A DNA stretch of 64,000 bases from an uncultured Lachnospiraceae bacterium (GTDB lineage Bacteria > Bacillota > Clostridia > Lachnospirales > Lachnospiraceae): the NCBI GenBank assembly GCA_947570615.1, contig CANOVJ010000009.1:1-64000 (forward strand), read 5' to 3'. Within the stretch, counting starts at the first letter, position 1, and the number at the start of each line of letters is the position of its first letter. This document shows positions 26,570 through 34,088 of the stretch, one piece after another. Position numbers and translations under genes: made by a program. The notes beneath the pieces were generated by a model. The model made no database searches and was not told where the DNA came from. It worked only from the letters and a program-made list of their open reading frames with translations.

Positions 26570-28108
26570 ATGACTGTATTGGGGAAAATCGTTTCAAAAA
26601 AACAATTTAAGGATTTAAGAGACAGTTTCAGAGCTGAAGGAAAAACAGTAGTCCTCTGCCATGGCGTGTTCGACCTTGTACACCCGGGACATATTCTGCA
26701 TTTTGAGGAAGCAAAGAAACAGGGCGATGTGCTGGTAGTATCCATCACAGCCGCCAAATTTGTCCGAAAGGGACCGGGGCGTCCCTGGTTTAACGACGAT
26801 CTACGCATGAAATTCCTCTCCGAAATTGCCTGCATTGACTATGTAATCCTGTCGGAGGGGTATACGGTTGACGATATCATAGAGGCGGTGGAGCCTGACT
26901 GGTATGTTAAAGGAAAAGAATACGAGCGCGCGGAAGACGATGTTACCGGGAAAATCTCCGAAGAGATTGAACTGGTGCGGGAACACGGCGGAGACGTATT
27001 CTACACGCAGGGAGCGGTGTTCAGCTCCACGAAGCTGATCAATAATGCCCTGGAAGGGCTGACGCCGGAGGTGAGGGAATTTTCCTGCGCGTTCCGGCAA
27101 AGATATGACATGGATGACATCCGGAAATATACCGCCAGGCTCAAAGACATGAAATTGCTGGTGGTCGGCGATGTGATCATTGACGAATATGTATTTTGTC
27201 AGGTGCAGGGGCTGATGTCAAAGGACGTGGGTTACTCCACACAGTTTCTGAAATCGGAGCAATATCTCGGCGGTTCCCTGGCGATCGCCAGACATCTGGC
27301 TTCCTTTTGCGATAATGTGACGATTTCTGCGGTGGCAGGGGCGGAGGAAGCTTTTCACAGCCGCTTCCTGAATGAGCTCAGCGGTAACATGCGGGTGGAC
27401 CTGGTATGCAGCGAAAAAGTCGATACCATAGTCAAAAAGCGCTACATTGTCCAGAATGCCAAGAGAGAAGAGGTGAGTAAGCTCTTCGTAATCAATAATC
27501 TGAAGACGCCCATGACTCTGGATGAAAGGGCCATGGACAGCTTTAAGGCCAGGCTCCGCGCCAGGATAGAGGACTATGATGCGGTGATCCTGTGTGATTT
27601 CGGTCATGGGCTGATCGACAGTGAGGTGATGGAGATTATCCAGGAGAAGGCCAGATTCCTGGCGCTGAACTGTCAGACCAATTCATCCAATTACGGGACT
27701 AACCTGATCACAAAATACAGGAGAGCGGATGCTTTCACGCTGGATGAAAAGGAATTAAAGCTGGCCTTTTCGGATTACAAGAGTACGCAGGAAAGTTCCC
27801 TTGTACGTCTGTCAGAAAAATTGCACTGCTCCGGGTGGCTTACCCAGGGCTCGGCAGGGGCAACGCTGATTGAGGGAGGGGAATTATACCCCTGTCCGGC
27901 CTTCACCCTTAAGGTAAAGGATACCATAGGAGCGGGGGACGCATTCTTTTCCATTGCCAGCGCCTATGCGGCGGCGGGGGCTCCCGGAGAAATCGGGACA
28001 TTTATGGGGAACATTGCGGGGGCCCTGGCGACGAATATTATCGGTAATAAAGAGTCGGTAGAAAAGGTAAACGTGCTGAAATATGCGGGCACGTTGCTGA
28101 ATGTGTAA
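26570..28108 (+). CDS. Bifunctional nucleotidyltransferase / PfkB-family kinase, HldE-like with swapped domain order
   Basis: A 512-residue fusion. Residues 1-145 are a cytidylyltransferase-fold nucleotidyltransferase (CHGVFDLVHPGHILHFEEA with HxGH; KGKEYE). Residues 170-510 are a PfkB/ribokinase-type kinase with GDVIIDEY near 202 and the catalytic DTIGAGDAFFS near 463. In E. coli HldE the kinase comes first, so the order here is reversed. With GmhA and GmhB encoded just downstream, it probably phosphorylates a heptose 7-phosphate at O-1 and then activates the 1-phosphate with a nucleotide (ADP by HldE analogy; GDP or CDP possible). The ATG at 26570 has GAGG directly adjacent; a TTG at 26579 is an alternative start. 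GC content rises here relative to the upstream genes. Confidence 0.85.
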   Translation: MTVLGKIVSKKQFKDLRDSFRAEGKTVVLCHGVFDLVHPGHILHFEEAKKQGDVLVVSITAAKFVRKGPGRPWFNDDLRMKFLSEIACIDYVILSEGYTVDDIIEAVEPDWYVKGKEYERAEDDVTGKISEEIELVREHGGDVFYTQGAVFSSTKLINNALEGLTPEVREFSCAFRQRYDMDDIRKYTARLKDMKLLVVGDVIIDEYVFCQVQGLMSKDVGYSTQFLKSEQYLGGSLAIARHLASFCDNVTISAVAGAEEAFHSRFLNELSGNMRVDLVCSEKVDTIVKKRYIVQNAKREEVSKLFVINNLKTPMTLDERAMDSFKARLRARIEDYDAVILCDFGHGLIDSEVMEIIQEKARFLALNCQTNSSNYGTNLITKYRRADAFTLDEKELKLAFSDYKSTQESSLVRLSEKLHCSGWLTQGSAGATLIEGGELYPCPAFTLKVKDTIGAGDAFFSIASAYAAAGAPGEIGTFMGNIAGALATNIIGNKESVEKVNVLKYAGTLLNV

Positions 28109-28122
28109 AGGAGGCAGACGAT

Positions 28123-29112
28123 ATGATATCTTTGGTAACAGGCGGGTGCGGGTTTATCGGTTCCCATATTGTGGATCGACTTCTGAAGGAAGGGCATGCC
28201 GTAAGGGTGATCGACAATTTTTCCACAGGCCGGGCGGCGAATCTGGATCATCAGAAGGGAAATCAGAATCTCGCTATTCACCAGGCGGATATACGCAATA
28301 AGGAAGAGATTGCTCCGATTTTTGAGGGTGTGGACTATGTGTTCCACATGGCGGCGCTGGCCGACATCGTCCCTTCTATCCAGAAGCCTTGGGAATACTA
28401 CTCGTCCAATGTGCTGGGAACCTATAACGTGGTAGAATGTGCGAAGGATGCAAACATTAAAAAGCTGGTGTATGCTGCTTCGTCTTCCTGTTATGGAATT
28501 CCGGACAGCTATCCCACCGACGAGAAGGCGGAAATCAGACCGCAATATCCCTATGCGCTGACCAAACGGCTGGGAGAGGAGACGGTACTGCACTGGGGAC
28601 AGGTTTACAGGCTGCCCGTCATCACGCTGCGGCTGTTTAATGTCTATGGCACCAGATCCAGAACCTCCGGAACCTACGGGGCTGTGTTCGGCGTTTTTCT
28701 GGCGCAGAAGCTTGCAGGGAAGCCATTCACTGTGGTGGGCAGCGGGGAGCAGACCAGGGATTTCACTTATGTGACGGATGTGGCGGATGCGTTCTATACA
28801 GCGGCCATGTCAGACATTGTGAATGAGACATTTAATGTGGGAAGCGGCGGTACTTATTCCGTGAACCGTCTGTGCGAACTTTTGGAGGGCGAGATTATTC
28901 ATATTCCCAAACGGCCTGGGGAGCCGGACTGCACTTTTGCCAACACGGAGAAAATCGAGAAGTATCTGGGATGGAAGGCCAGTGTTTCCCTGGAGGAAGG
29001 GGTTAAGGAAATACTGGATCATATCGACTACTGGAGGGAGGCTCCTGTGTGGACGCCGGATACCATAGGCGACGCCACGAAGGACTGGTTTAAGTATCTG
29101 GGAAGTAAATAG
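28123..29112 (+). CDS. NAD-dependent nucleotide-sugar epimerase/dehydratase (extended SDR)
   Basis: A 329-residue Rossmann enzyme. The N-terminal TGGCGFIGSHIVDRLL binds NAD(P); VIDNFSTGRAANL, the catalytic YPYALTK (YxxxK) near 147, LFNVYGTRSRTSG and RDFTYVTDVADAF are present. AAAGGAGG lies before the ATG. Placed between the HldE-like and gmhA genes, it is a candidate for the C-6 epimerase (HldD role) or a later modification of the nucleotide-heptose, but it looks more like a general UDP-sugar 4-epimerase/4,6-dehydratase relative than HldD. Confidence 0.85.
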   Translation: MISLVTGGCGFIGSHIVDRLLKEGHAVRVIDNFSTGRAANLDHQKGNQNLAIHQADIRNKEEIAPIFEGVDYVFHMAALADIVPSIQKPWEYYSSNVLGTYNVVECAKDANIKKLVYAASSSCYGIPDSYPTDEKAEIRPQYPYALTKRLGEETVLHWGQVYRLPVITLRLFNVYGTRSRTSGTYGAVFGVFLAQKLAGKPFTVVGSGEQTRDFTYVTDVADAFYTAAMSDIVNETFNVGSGGTYSVNRLCELLEGEIIHIPKRPGEPDCTFANTEKIEKYLGWKASVSLEEGVKEILDHIDYWREAPVWTPDTIGDATKDWFKYLGSK

Positions 29113-29121
29113 AGGAATGGG

Positions 29122-29700
29122 ATGTATAAGGAATACATTGACGAACTGATGCAGGCATTGAACAACGTTTCCATTATTGTGGGAAGAGAGCGGCAGACCC
29201 TGTGCTACGAGAAGGGTATGGGATATCTGACGAATGCTTTTACTCGGATCAAGGAAAGAGGCGGACAGGTTTTCTTCATTGGAAACGGCGGGAGCGCGGC
29301 CATTGCAAGCCACATGACGGCGGATTTTATGAAAAACGGCGGGATGAAAACCTACAGCCTCTATGACAGCGCCGTTACCACATGTATGGGAAACGATTAT
29401 GGCTATGAGGATATATTCTGGCGGCCCCTTGATTTTCTGATGGGAAAAGAGGACCTTCTGGTAGCCATCAGCAGCTCGGGAAATTCGGCCAATATCGTGA
29501 GAGCAGTTATGACGGCTCAGAAAAAGCAGGGAAAGGTCATTACATTTTCAGGCTTTAAAGAGGATAACAGGATAAAAGGCATGGGGGATATCAACGTATA
29601 TGTTCCCGGAGAACATTATGGGATGGTGGAATCCATACATAACCTGATTTTGCAGCAGATTGTGGATACCATCATGGCCCGGGACGGAGTAAAGCTCTGA
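29122..29700 (+). CDS. gmhA: Sedoheptulose 7-phosphate isomerase (SIS domain)
   Basis: A 192-residue SIS-domain enzyme converting sedoheptulose 7-phosphate to D-glycero-D-manno-heptose 7-phosphate, the first committed heptose step. Shows FFIGNGGSAAIASHMTADF near 50-68, the phosphate-binding LVAISSSGNSANIVRA near 113, and MVESIHNLILQQIVD at the end. Unlike monofunctional SIS sugar isomerases, it has the GmhA-type length and sits with the HldE-like and gmhB genes. Confidence 0.9.
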   Translation: MYKEYIDELMQALNNVSIIVGRERQTLCYEKGMGYLTNAFTRIKERGGQVFFIGNGGSAAIASHMTADFMKNGGMKTYSLYDSAVTTCMGNDYGYEDIFWRPLDFLMGKEDLLVAISSSGNSANIVRAVMTAQKKQGKVITFSGFKEDNRIKGMGDINVYVPGEHYGMVESIHNLILQQIVDTIMARDGVKL

Positions 29701-29737
29701 AAAGTCTTCTGGCCACAGACCGGAGGGGATGGAGGAT

Positions 29738-30253
29738 ATGAGGAAACCTGCTGTTTTTCTGGACCGCGACGGCGTTCTTACGAGAGAAAAGAGCTATGTA
29801 CTCAGAAGGGAGGATCTGGAGATTTTCCCGTATGCAGAAGAATGTATCGCCCAGATTCATCAAAAAGGCTACTGGGCCATCGTGATTACGAACCAGTCGG
29901 CGGTGGGACGGGGAATGTTGGCGGAATCAGAGCTTCTTAAGATGAATGAAATGCTGTATGCCCGGATCGGGGTAGATGGAATTTTTTACTGCCCTCACTG
30001 GGATGTGGAGGGGACTTTCTGTAATTGCCGAAAACCCCGCACAGGCCTGATTGAGAAAGCCATGGAGGAGTTCGATATCGATCTGGAGGAGTCCTTTTTC
30101 GTGGGCGACCGGGCGTCAGATATCGAGACCGGAAAAAATATGGGAATCCGTACAGTGCTCCTTGAGTCGGGGTATGGAAGCGGGCGGCTGGAGAAGGAGA
30201 TTGAGGCGGATCTGGTTTGTAAGGATTTGGCAGAATTTACGAGAATAATCTGA
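29738..30253 (+). CDS. gmhB: D-glycero-D-manno-heptose 1,7-bisphosphate 7-phosphatase
   Basis: A 171-residue HAD phosphatase. MRKPAVFLDRDGVLT carries the DxDGT-type motif I, VITNQSAVGRG motif II, and FFVGDRASDIETGKN motif IV; CPHW and CNCRKPRTG supply the Cys/His zinc loop typical of GmhB. An upstream in-frame ATG at 29729 touches the GGAGGGG, so 29738 (nine-base spacing) is the better start. It completes GmhA-kinase-GmhB-nucleotidyltransferase, the whole path to an activated heptose. Confidence 0.92.
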   Translation: MRKPAVFLDRDGVLTREKSYVLRREDLEIFPYAEECIAQIHQKGYWAIVITNQSAVGRGMLAESELLKMNEMLYARIGVDGIFYCPHWDVEGTFCNCRKPRTGLIEKAMEEFDIDLEESFFVGDRASDIETGKNMGIRTVLLESGYGSGRLEKEIEADLVCKDLAEFTRII

Positions 30254-30335
30254 GAAGGATAATACAGGACAGTGACATTGCGGAAACTATCACATATATC
30301 CATGAGAAACATAAAAGATAGTCTGGCTGGTATGA

Positions 30336-31172
30336 AGGCTGGAGGATTTAACTTATCCTCTGCCTGGAATAACAGATTCCTTCAAATTGTTAAAAGACGA
30401 TTGGGCCCCACATATTTATGGGGGGGGGGTAAAACTGTTTGAGTTGGCAGAATATATTGATGTACGGAATCAGAAAAGGATGAAGAATATACAGTGTCAA
30501 TGCGGAAGAGCAATTTCAGGGTGTTTAATGCGGAAAAATTATATGAACTGAATTCCTCGACCCATGTGATCGGGGCATTTTTCCGGATAATCTGACGGGA
30601 GATCTGATTTTGCTGTTATCTGAAATTGTCGGTTTGCGCGGGATACAGATCTTTTGCGACAGAGAAAAATACAGGGAAAGAACAAGAGGCGTTTTTGAGC
30701 AGAGAATTTTGGAGTCAATTATTTTCTGTATGTGTAATCATTTGTTTTTTTCGGAAGAAGAGATAGAAAGGGAATGGACAGAAATAAAAAAGATTATATC
30801 TGATGGAAGTCTGGTCATCCCGAATTTTGCGTTTGAAATTACTGCCACATGCACACTTCGATGTAAGCATTGTGTGGAATATGTTCCTTGGATCCCGAAG
30901 AGGGATGCTGATGTCAGCACAGTTATAGCGCAGACGAAAAAATACTGGATGTGGTAGATTTATGCTTTATTATCAGGTTACAACGGGAGAATGTCTGCTA
31001 TATCCTGATTTGTATAAATTATTAAAGTTTGTTATTGAAGAACCGCGAATTAAGAGAATGCTGATACTGACAAATGGCGTTGTGATGCCACAGCCGCAGG
31101 TGAACAGTTGTGAAACTGTCAGGATAACAGGAGTCCGGATAATGCAGAATAGCCGGGCAGGAAGGGCAGTAT
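30336..31172 (+). pseudogene. Decayed radical SAM enzyme gene with a poly-G tract
   Basis: Recognisable pieces in changing frames: KDDWAPHIYGGG up to the G10 tract, KLFELAEYIDVRNQKRMKN after it (joined if the tract were G9), SNFRVFNAEKLYELNSSTHVI, then FAFEITATCTLRCKHCVEY with the CxxxCxxC cluster motif (about 30832-30888), and GECLLYPDLYKLLKFVIEEP with LILTNGVVMPQP. At least three further frame changes and an early stop mean tract slippage alone cannot restore it. The SPASM-like C-terminal half is missing. The 5' end cannot be placed exactly. The next gene starts 19 bases later. Confidence 0.8.
30420..30429 (+). repeat. Poly-G tract (G10)
   Basis: Ten consecutive G in the former reading frame of the decayed radical SAM gene, in the same codon context as a GGG run before Val/Lys. 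It suggests the gene was once a second phase-variable locus of the island. Confidence 0.8.
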
Positions 31173-31191
31173 TGGTACAGGGAGGGTATAG

Positions 31192-32322
31192 GTGAATCAC
31201 ACGCAGGAAATAGAGAAAGAAGTAATTAAAGTCACAAAGTGCTTTTTAGATGAGGTGGAAGCCCTGAAAAAGGAAAATGTGCAACTGAAAAAGCAACTGG
31301 TTACTGTTATCCAGTCAATTAAGGAGCTTGCGCATATGCAGGGACAGCTGTCTTCATCAATGGATAATTCCGTGAAGATAATTCTCGATAACGAGATGAT
31401 ACTGAGCAGCCGGATGGATAACATGAAGTATGAGTTACTTGACCCGGATCATGATTATCGATTTTTCCGTCCGCACTTTGAAGCACAGGAGGAAACAATC
31501 AGAAAAATTGTAGAGGAAAGAAAATCTCTGGCCAGATTCGGGGACGGAGAATTCAGTATCATGTCCCATAAGGAGCGCTGGAAGTTCCAGCGCGCGGATG
31601 ATATATTAAGCCGACGGCTTCTGGAGGTACTGCATTCCGATATACCGGAATTGATCGTTGCTATTGCAGATAACTACGGTTCGCTTGAATCATATCCTGA
31701 TGAGTGTGCTAATGGGATACGTTGTTATATGACGGAAGAAACGCGCAAAGCGCATTGCAAATTTCTGGATCAGGAACGCATCTATGCGGATGCCTATTTT
31801 ACAAGATTCTATGTTATGTACAGGGATAATATGACTGATGCTTCCAGAATAAGACTTGAGAGACTTAAGAGCATGTGGGAGCACCGCCACATTATTACAG
31901 TGGAGGGTGCATTGACACGTCTGGGAGTCGGAAACGATTTGTTTGATAATGCGGCATCTCTGCGGAGGATCATCGCCCCGGCGACCAGTTCGTTCGATAA
32001 ATATGAAGAGTGTTTTGTAGCTGCCCTTAAATATGCAGAGCCCGATACATTATTTCTTCTTGCCATAGGCCCGTCCTCCGGTGTGCTTGCATATGACCTC
32101 ACCTTAAAAGGGTATCAGGCGTTGGATGTAGGACATATAGACCTGGAATACGAATGGTATCGGGCCGGGCAGGGGGTAAGGGTAAGTATTCCGGGTAGAT
32201 ATAATAATGAAGTGGAAGGAGGGGAACAGGTGGCGCCATTATCCGCAGATGATCCATATTTTGAGCAGATTCTTGTTTCCTTTGACAACCGGGATGACAG
32301 TCAGGAAAAAAATTTAAAATAG
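31192..32322 (+). CDS. GT-D fold glycosyltransferase, paralogue 2, next to flagellin
   Basis: A 376-residue GTG-start protein (GGGAGGG ribosome site). It is a close paralogue of the genes at 13663 and 35985: N-terminal coiled coil (about 1-75), SLARFGDGEF near 112-121 with the DXE motif, VEGALTRLGVGNDLFDNAA, IIAPATSSFDKYEE, and LAYDLTLKGYQALDVGHIDL. The C-terminus is slightly extended and charged. It lies immediately before the hag promoter, the strongest positional hint that this family modifies flagellin. A non-flagellin acceptor remains possible. Confidence 0.8.
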   Translation: MNHTQEIEKEVIKVTKCFLDEVEALKKENVQLKKQLVTVIQSIKELAHMQGQLSSSMDNSVKIILDNEMILSSRMDNMKYELLDPDHDYRFFRPHFEAQEETIRKIVEERKSLARFGDGEFSIMSHKERWKFQRADDILSRRLLEVLHSDIPELIVAIADNYGSLESYPDECANGIRCYMTEETRKAHCKFLDQERIYADAYFTRFYVMYRDNMTDASRIRLERLKSMWEHRHIITVEGALTRLGVGNDLFDNAASLRRIIAPATSSFDKYEECFVAALKYAEPDTLFLLAIGPSSGVLAYDLTLKGYQALDVGHIDLEYEWYRAGQGVRVSIPGRYNNEVEGGEQVAPLSADDPYFEQILVSFDNRDDSQEKNLK

Positions 32323-32325
32323 CTG

Positions 32326-32352
32326 TAAAGTATTTTTAGATTTACCCGATAT
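32326..32352 (+). promoter_or_regulatory. Sigma-D promoter of the flagellin gene
   Basis: TAAA (32326-32329), 15 bases, CCCGATAT (32345-32352). It overlaps the last codon region of the upstream GT-D gene's 3' flank and predicts a leader of roughly 140 bases. Confidence 0.92.
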
Positions 32353-32365
32353 ATAGTGTAAGTAA

Positions 32366-32492
32366 CAGGGAGTTATGTTTTGGATCCCTGAATTACATTA
32401 AAGTAATGGCTCTTGGAAGAGCGTACGACTTGCAGGAACCATTGCAACAAACAAAATGAGCCGCATGGAAGCGGCCTTAAATTCAAGGAGGA
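32366..32492 (+). promoter_or_regulatory. Flagellin leader with stacked GGA-loop hairpins, predicted CsrA target
   Basis: Four hairpins each present GGA in or beside the loop: CAGGGA/TCCCTG (32366-32390), GCTCT-TGGA-AGAGC (32409-32422), TTGCA-GGAACCAT-TGCAA (32430-32447) and GCCGC-ATGGAA-GCGGC (32460-32475). A fifth GGA lies in the Shine-Dalgarno AAGGAGGA (32485-32492). CsrA prefers exactly such loops, and dimer bridging to the SD site would block hag translation until FliW removes CsrA. Confidence 0.8.
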
Positions 32493-32499
32493 ATATATC

Positions 32500-33318
32500 A
32501 TGGTAGTAAAACACAATCTTACAGCAATGAACTCCAGCAGAATGCTGGGACTGACCACCAAAACGCAGGCCAAGTCAACAGAGAAGTTATCTTCTGGTTA
32601 TAAAGTAAACCGTGCAGCAGATGATGCAGCAGGGCTTGCAATTTCCGAGAAGATGAGACGCCAGATCAGGGGTCTTACACAGGCTTCCCTGAATGCACAG
32701 GATGGTATCTCAGCAGCTCAGACGGCTGAAGGTGCTCTGAACGAAGTTCATGATATGTTACAGAGAATGAACGAGCTGGCAGTTAAGGCTGCTAACGGAA
32801 CAAATCAGAGTGAAGATCAGTCTTATATCCAGAGCGAGGTAAATGCTCTGATCAGCGAGATCAACCGTGTTTCTGAGACAACTACGTTCAACGAGAGGAA
32901 TCTGCTGGATGGTTCATTCACTGGCGTAGGACTGCAGGTTGGTTCTGAAGGAACTTCCGCGAATGGTATTACAATGCACATCAGCGGAATGAGCGCTGGT
33001 TCAATCGGGGCAAGTGCTGTCAGTGTTACCGCAGCATCTTCCGCGAAGAGTTCCATTTCTGTAATCAAGAATGCACTTACATCTGTTAACAAGATGCGTT
33101 CTGATATTGGTGCAATTCAGAACCGTCTTGAGCACACGATCAACAACCTGGATAACGTTGTAGAGAATACAACGGCAGCAGAGAGCCAGATCCGTGATAC
33201 AGATATGGCTTCCGAGATGGTTAAGTACTCCAACAACCAGATCCTTGCTCAGGCAGGTCAGGCTATGCTGGCTCAGGCTAACCAGGCTAATCAGGGTGTG
33301 TTATCCTTACTTGGCTAA
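32500..33318 (+). CDS. hag: Flagellin, major filament protein
   Basis: A 272-residue flagellin starting MVVKHNLTAMNSSRML at ATG 32500 (AAGGAGGA eight bases upstream); the frame is open to 32413 but that part is leader. N-terminal D0/D1 (STEKLSSGYKVNRAADDAAG, LAISEKMRRQIRGL, LQRMNELAVKAANGTN) and C-terminal D1/D0 (IGAIQNRLEHTINNL, SQIRDTDMASEMVKYSNNQI, QANQGVLSLLG) are conserved. The central domain is very short and rich in Ser/Thr/Ala (SAVSVTAASSAKSSIS), offering O-glycosylation sites. At the TLR5-contact position corresponding to Arg90 of Salmonella FliC (QRVRELAV) this protein has Asn (QRMNELAV). Flanked by GT-D genes. Confidence 0.96.
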   Translation: MVVKHNLTAMNSSRMLGLTTKTQAKSTEKLSSGYKVNRAADDAAGLAISEKMRRQIRGLTQASLNAQDGISAAQTAEGALNEVHDMLQRMNELAVKAANGTNQSEDQSYIQSEVNALISEINRVSETTTFNERNLLDGSFTGVGLQVGSEGTSANGITMHISGMSAGSIGASAVSVTAASSAKSSISVIKNALTSVNKMRSDIGAIQNRLEHTINNLDNVVENTTAAESQIRDTDMASEMVKYSNNQILAQAGQAMLAQANQANQGVLSLLG

Positions 33319-33338
33319 TGACAGATTTAAGACTACCA

Positions 33339-33370
33339 AAAAGGAGTTGGCTTTAGCCAACTCCTTTTTT
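33339..33370 (+). terminator. Rho-independent terminator of hag
   Basis: AAGGAGTTGGCT and AGCCAACTCCTT form a perfect 12-bp stem with a two-base loop, followed by T6 and preceded by A5. Confidence 0.95.
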
Positions 33371-33416
33371 CGATAGAGTATAAGGAAGGCCAACAGAATA
33401 TTTGGGCAGGTGAATT

Positions 33417-34088
33417 ATGAAGATAGAACAGCAACATCAGGTATTGCAGAAATTGAAGCCTGAAATCGATGGAAAACTTAAGGAACTGAATTTTCAGAAA
33501 ATGAAGGAACTGCTACTCTGGCTTGCACAGTCGGAGGAATATTCGAAATTAAAAAGGAAAGATAAGCAGCTTAACATGCTGGATATTTTTTGTAATATAT
33601 GGCTTGAAGAAAAAAAGGTTTTGCCGGAATTGGGTATAGAGGAGGATATTTTTGGGGGAGTCGGTTCACTTGGAGACATTGAGAGAATATATCAGTCGAT
33701 GCGATTTGGACTGATGCGTCTGGAGACAGCCATGCCGGAGGAGTATTATGATCAGGTTATCGATTGGTTGATAGATTATAAAATCAGTGGGATTGCTATT
33801 GCCAGGATCATTCATATTGAAACCATGAATGAGGAAAAAAATGTACTGAGGACAGCACGGTTGCTCAGAAAGCGAAAGCAGTTGGTCATGGCGATGACAT
33901 TGCTGGAGAGCGCGCAGGAATATTTGCCGGGGAACAGGGCGTATTTGCTTGAGCTTGCAGATTGCTGGCTGGTGGGACAGCAGTGGGGGCAGGCACTTGG
34001 ATGTCTGAAAAAAATAGAAAAACCTGATACACAGACACAGGAGCTGATCAGGGAACTGGAGAAGAATATATCCTATGAAACTTTATAA
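33417..34088 (+). CDS. Helical protein of unknown function, partner of the glycosyltransferase at 34075
   Basis: A 223-residue, probably all-helical protein whose C-terminal third looks TPR-like (LLESAQEYLPGNRAYLLELADCWL then GQALGCLKKIEKPD). No enzyme motif seen. Its stop lies inside the next gene (14-base overlap), so the two are coupled. The segment IYQSMRFGLMRLETAMPEEY resembles the middle of the 180-residue protein at 57089, which likewise precedes a GT2-like gene; this suggests a conserved accessory family for these glycosyltransferases. Function unknown. Confidence 0.75.
   Translation: MKIEQQHQVLQKLKPEIDGKLKELNFQKMKELLLWLAQSEEYSKLKRKDKQLNMLDIFCNIWLEEKKVLPELGIEEDIFGGVGSLGDIERIYQSMRFGLMRLETAMPEEYYDQVIDWLIDYKISGIAIARIIHIETMNEEKNVLRTARLLRKRKQLVMAMTLLESAQEYLPGNRAYLLELADCWLVGQQWGQALGCLKKIEKPDTQTQELIRELEKNISYETL

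Noticed and set aside
30302..30470. A short intact gene starting at ATG 30302 before the decayed radical SAM gene
   Set aside because: The frame has no ribosome site, runs through the poly-G tract and ends soon after; it shows no recognisable protein.
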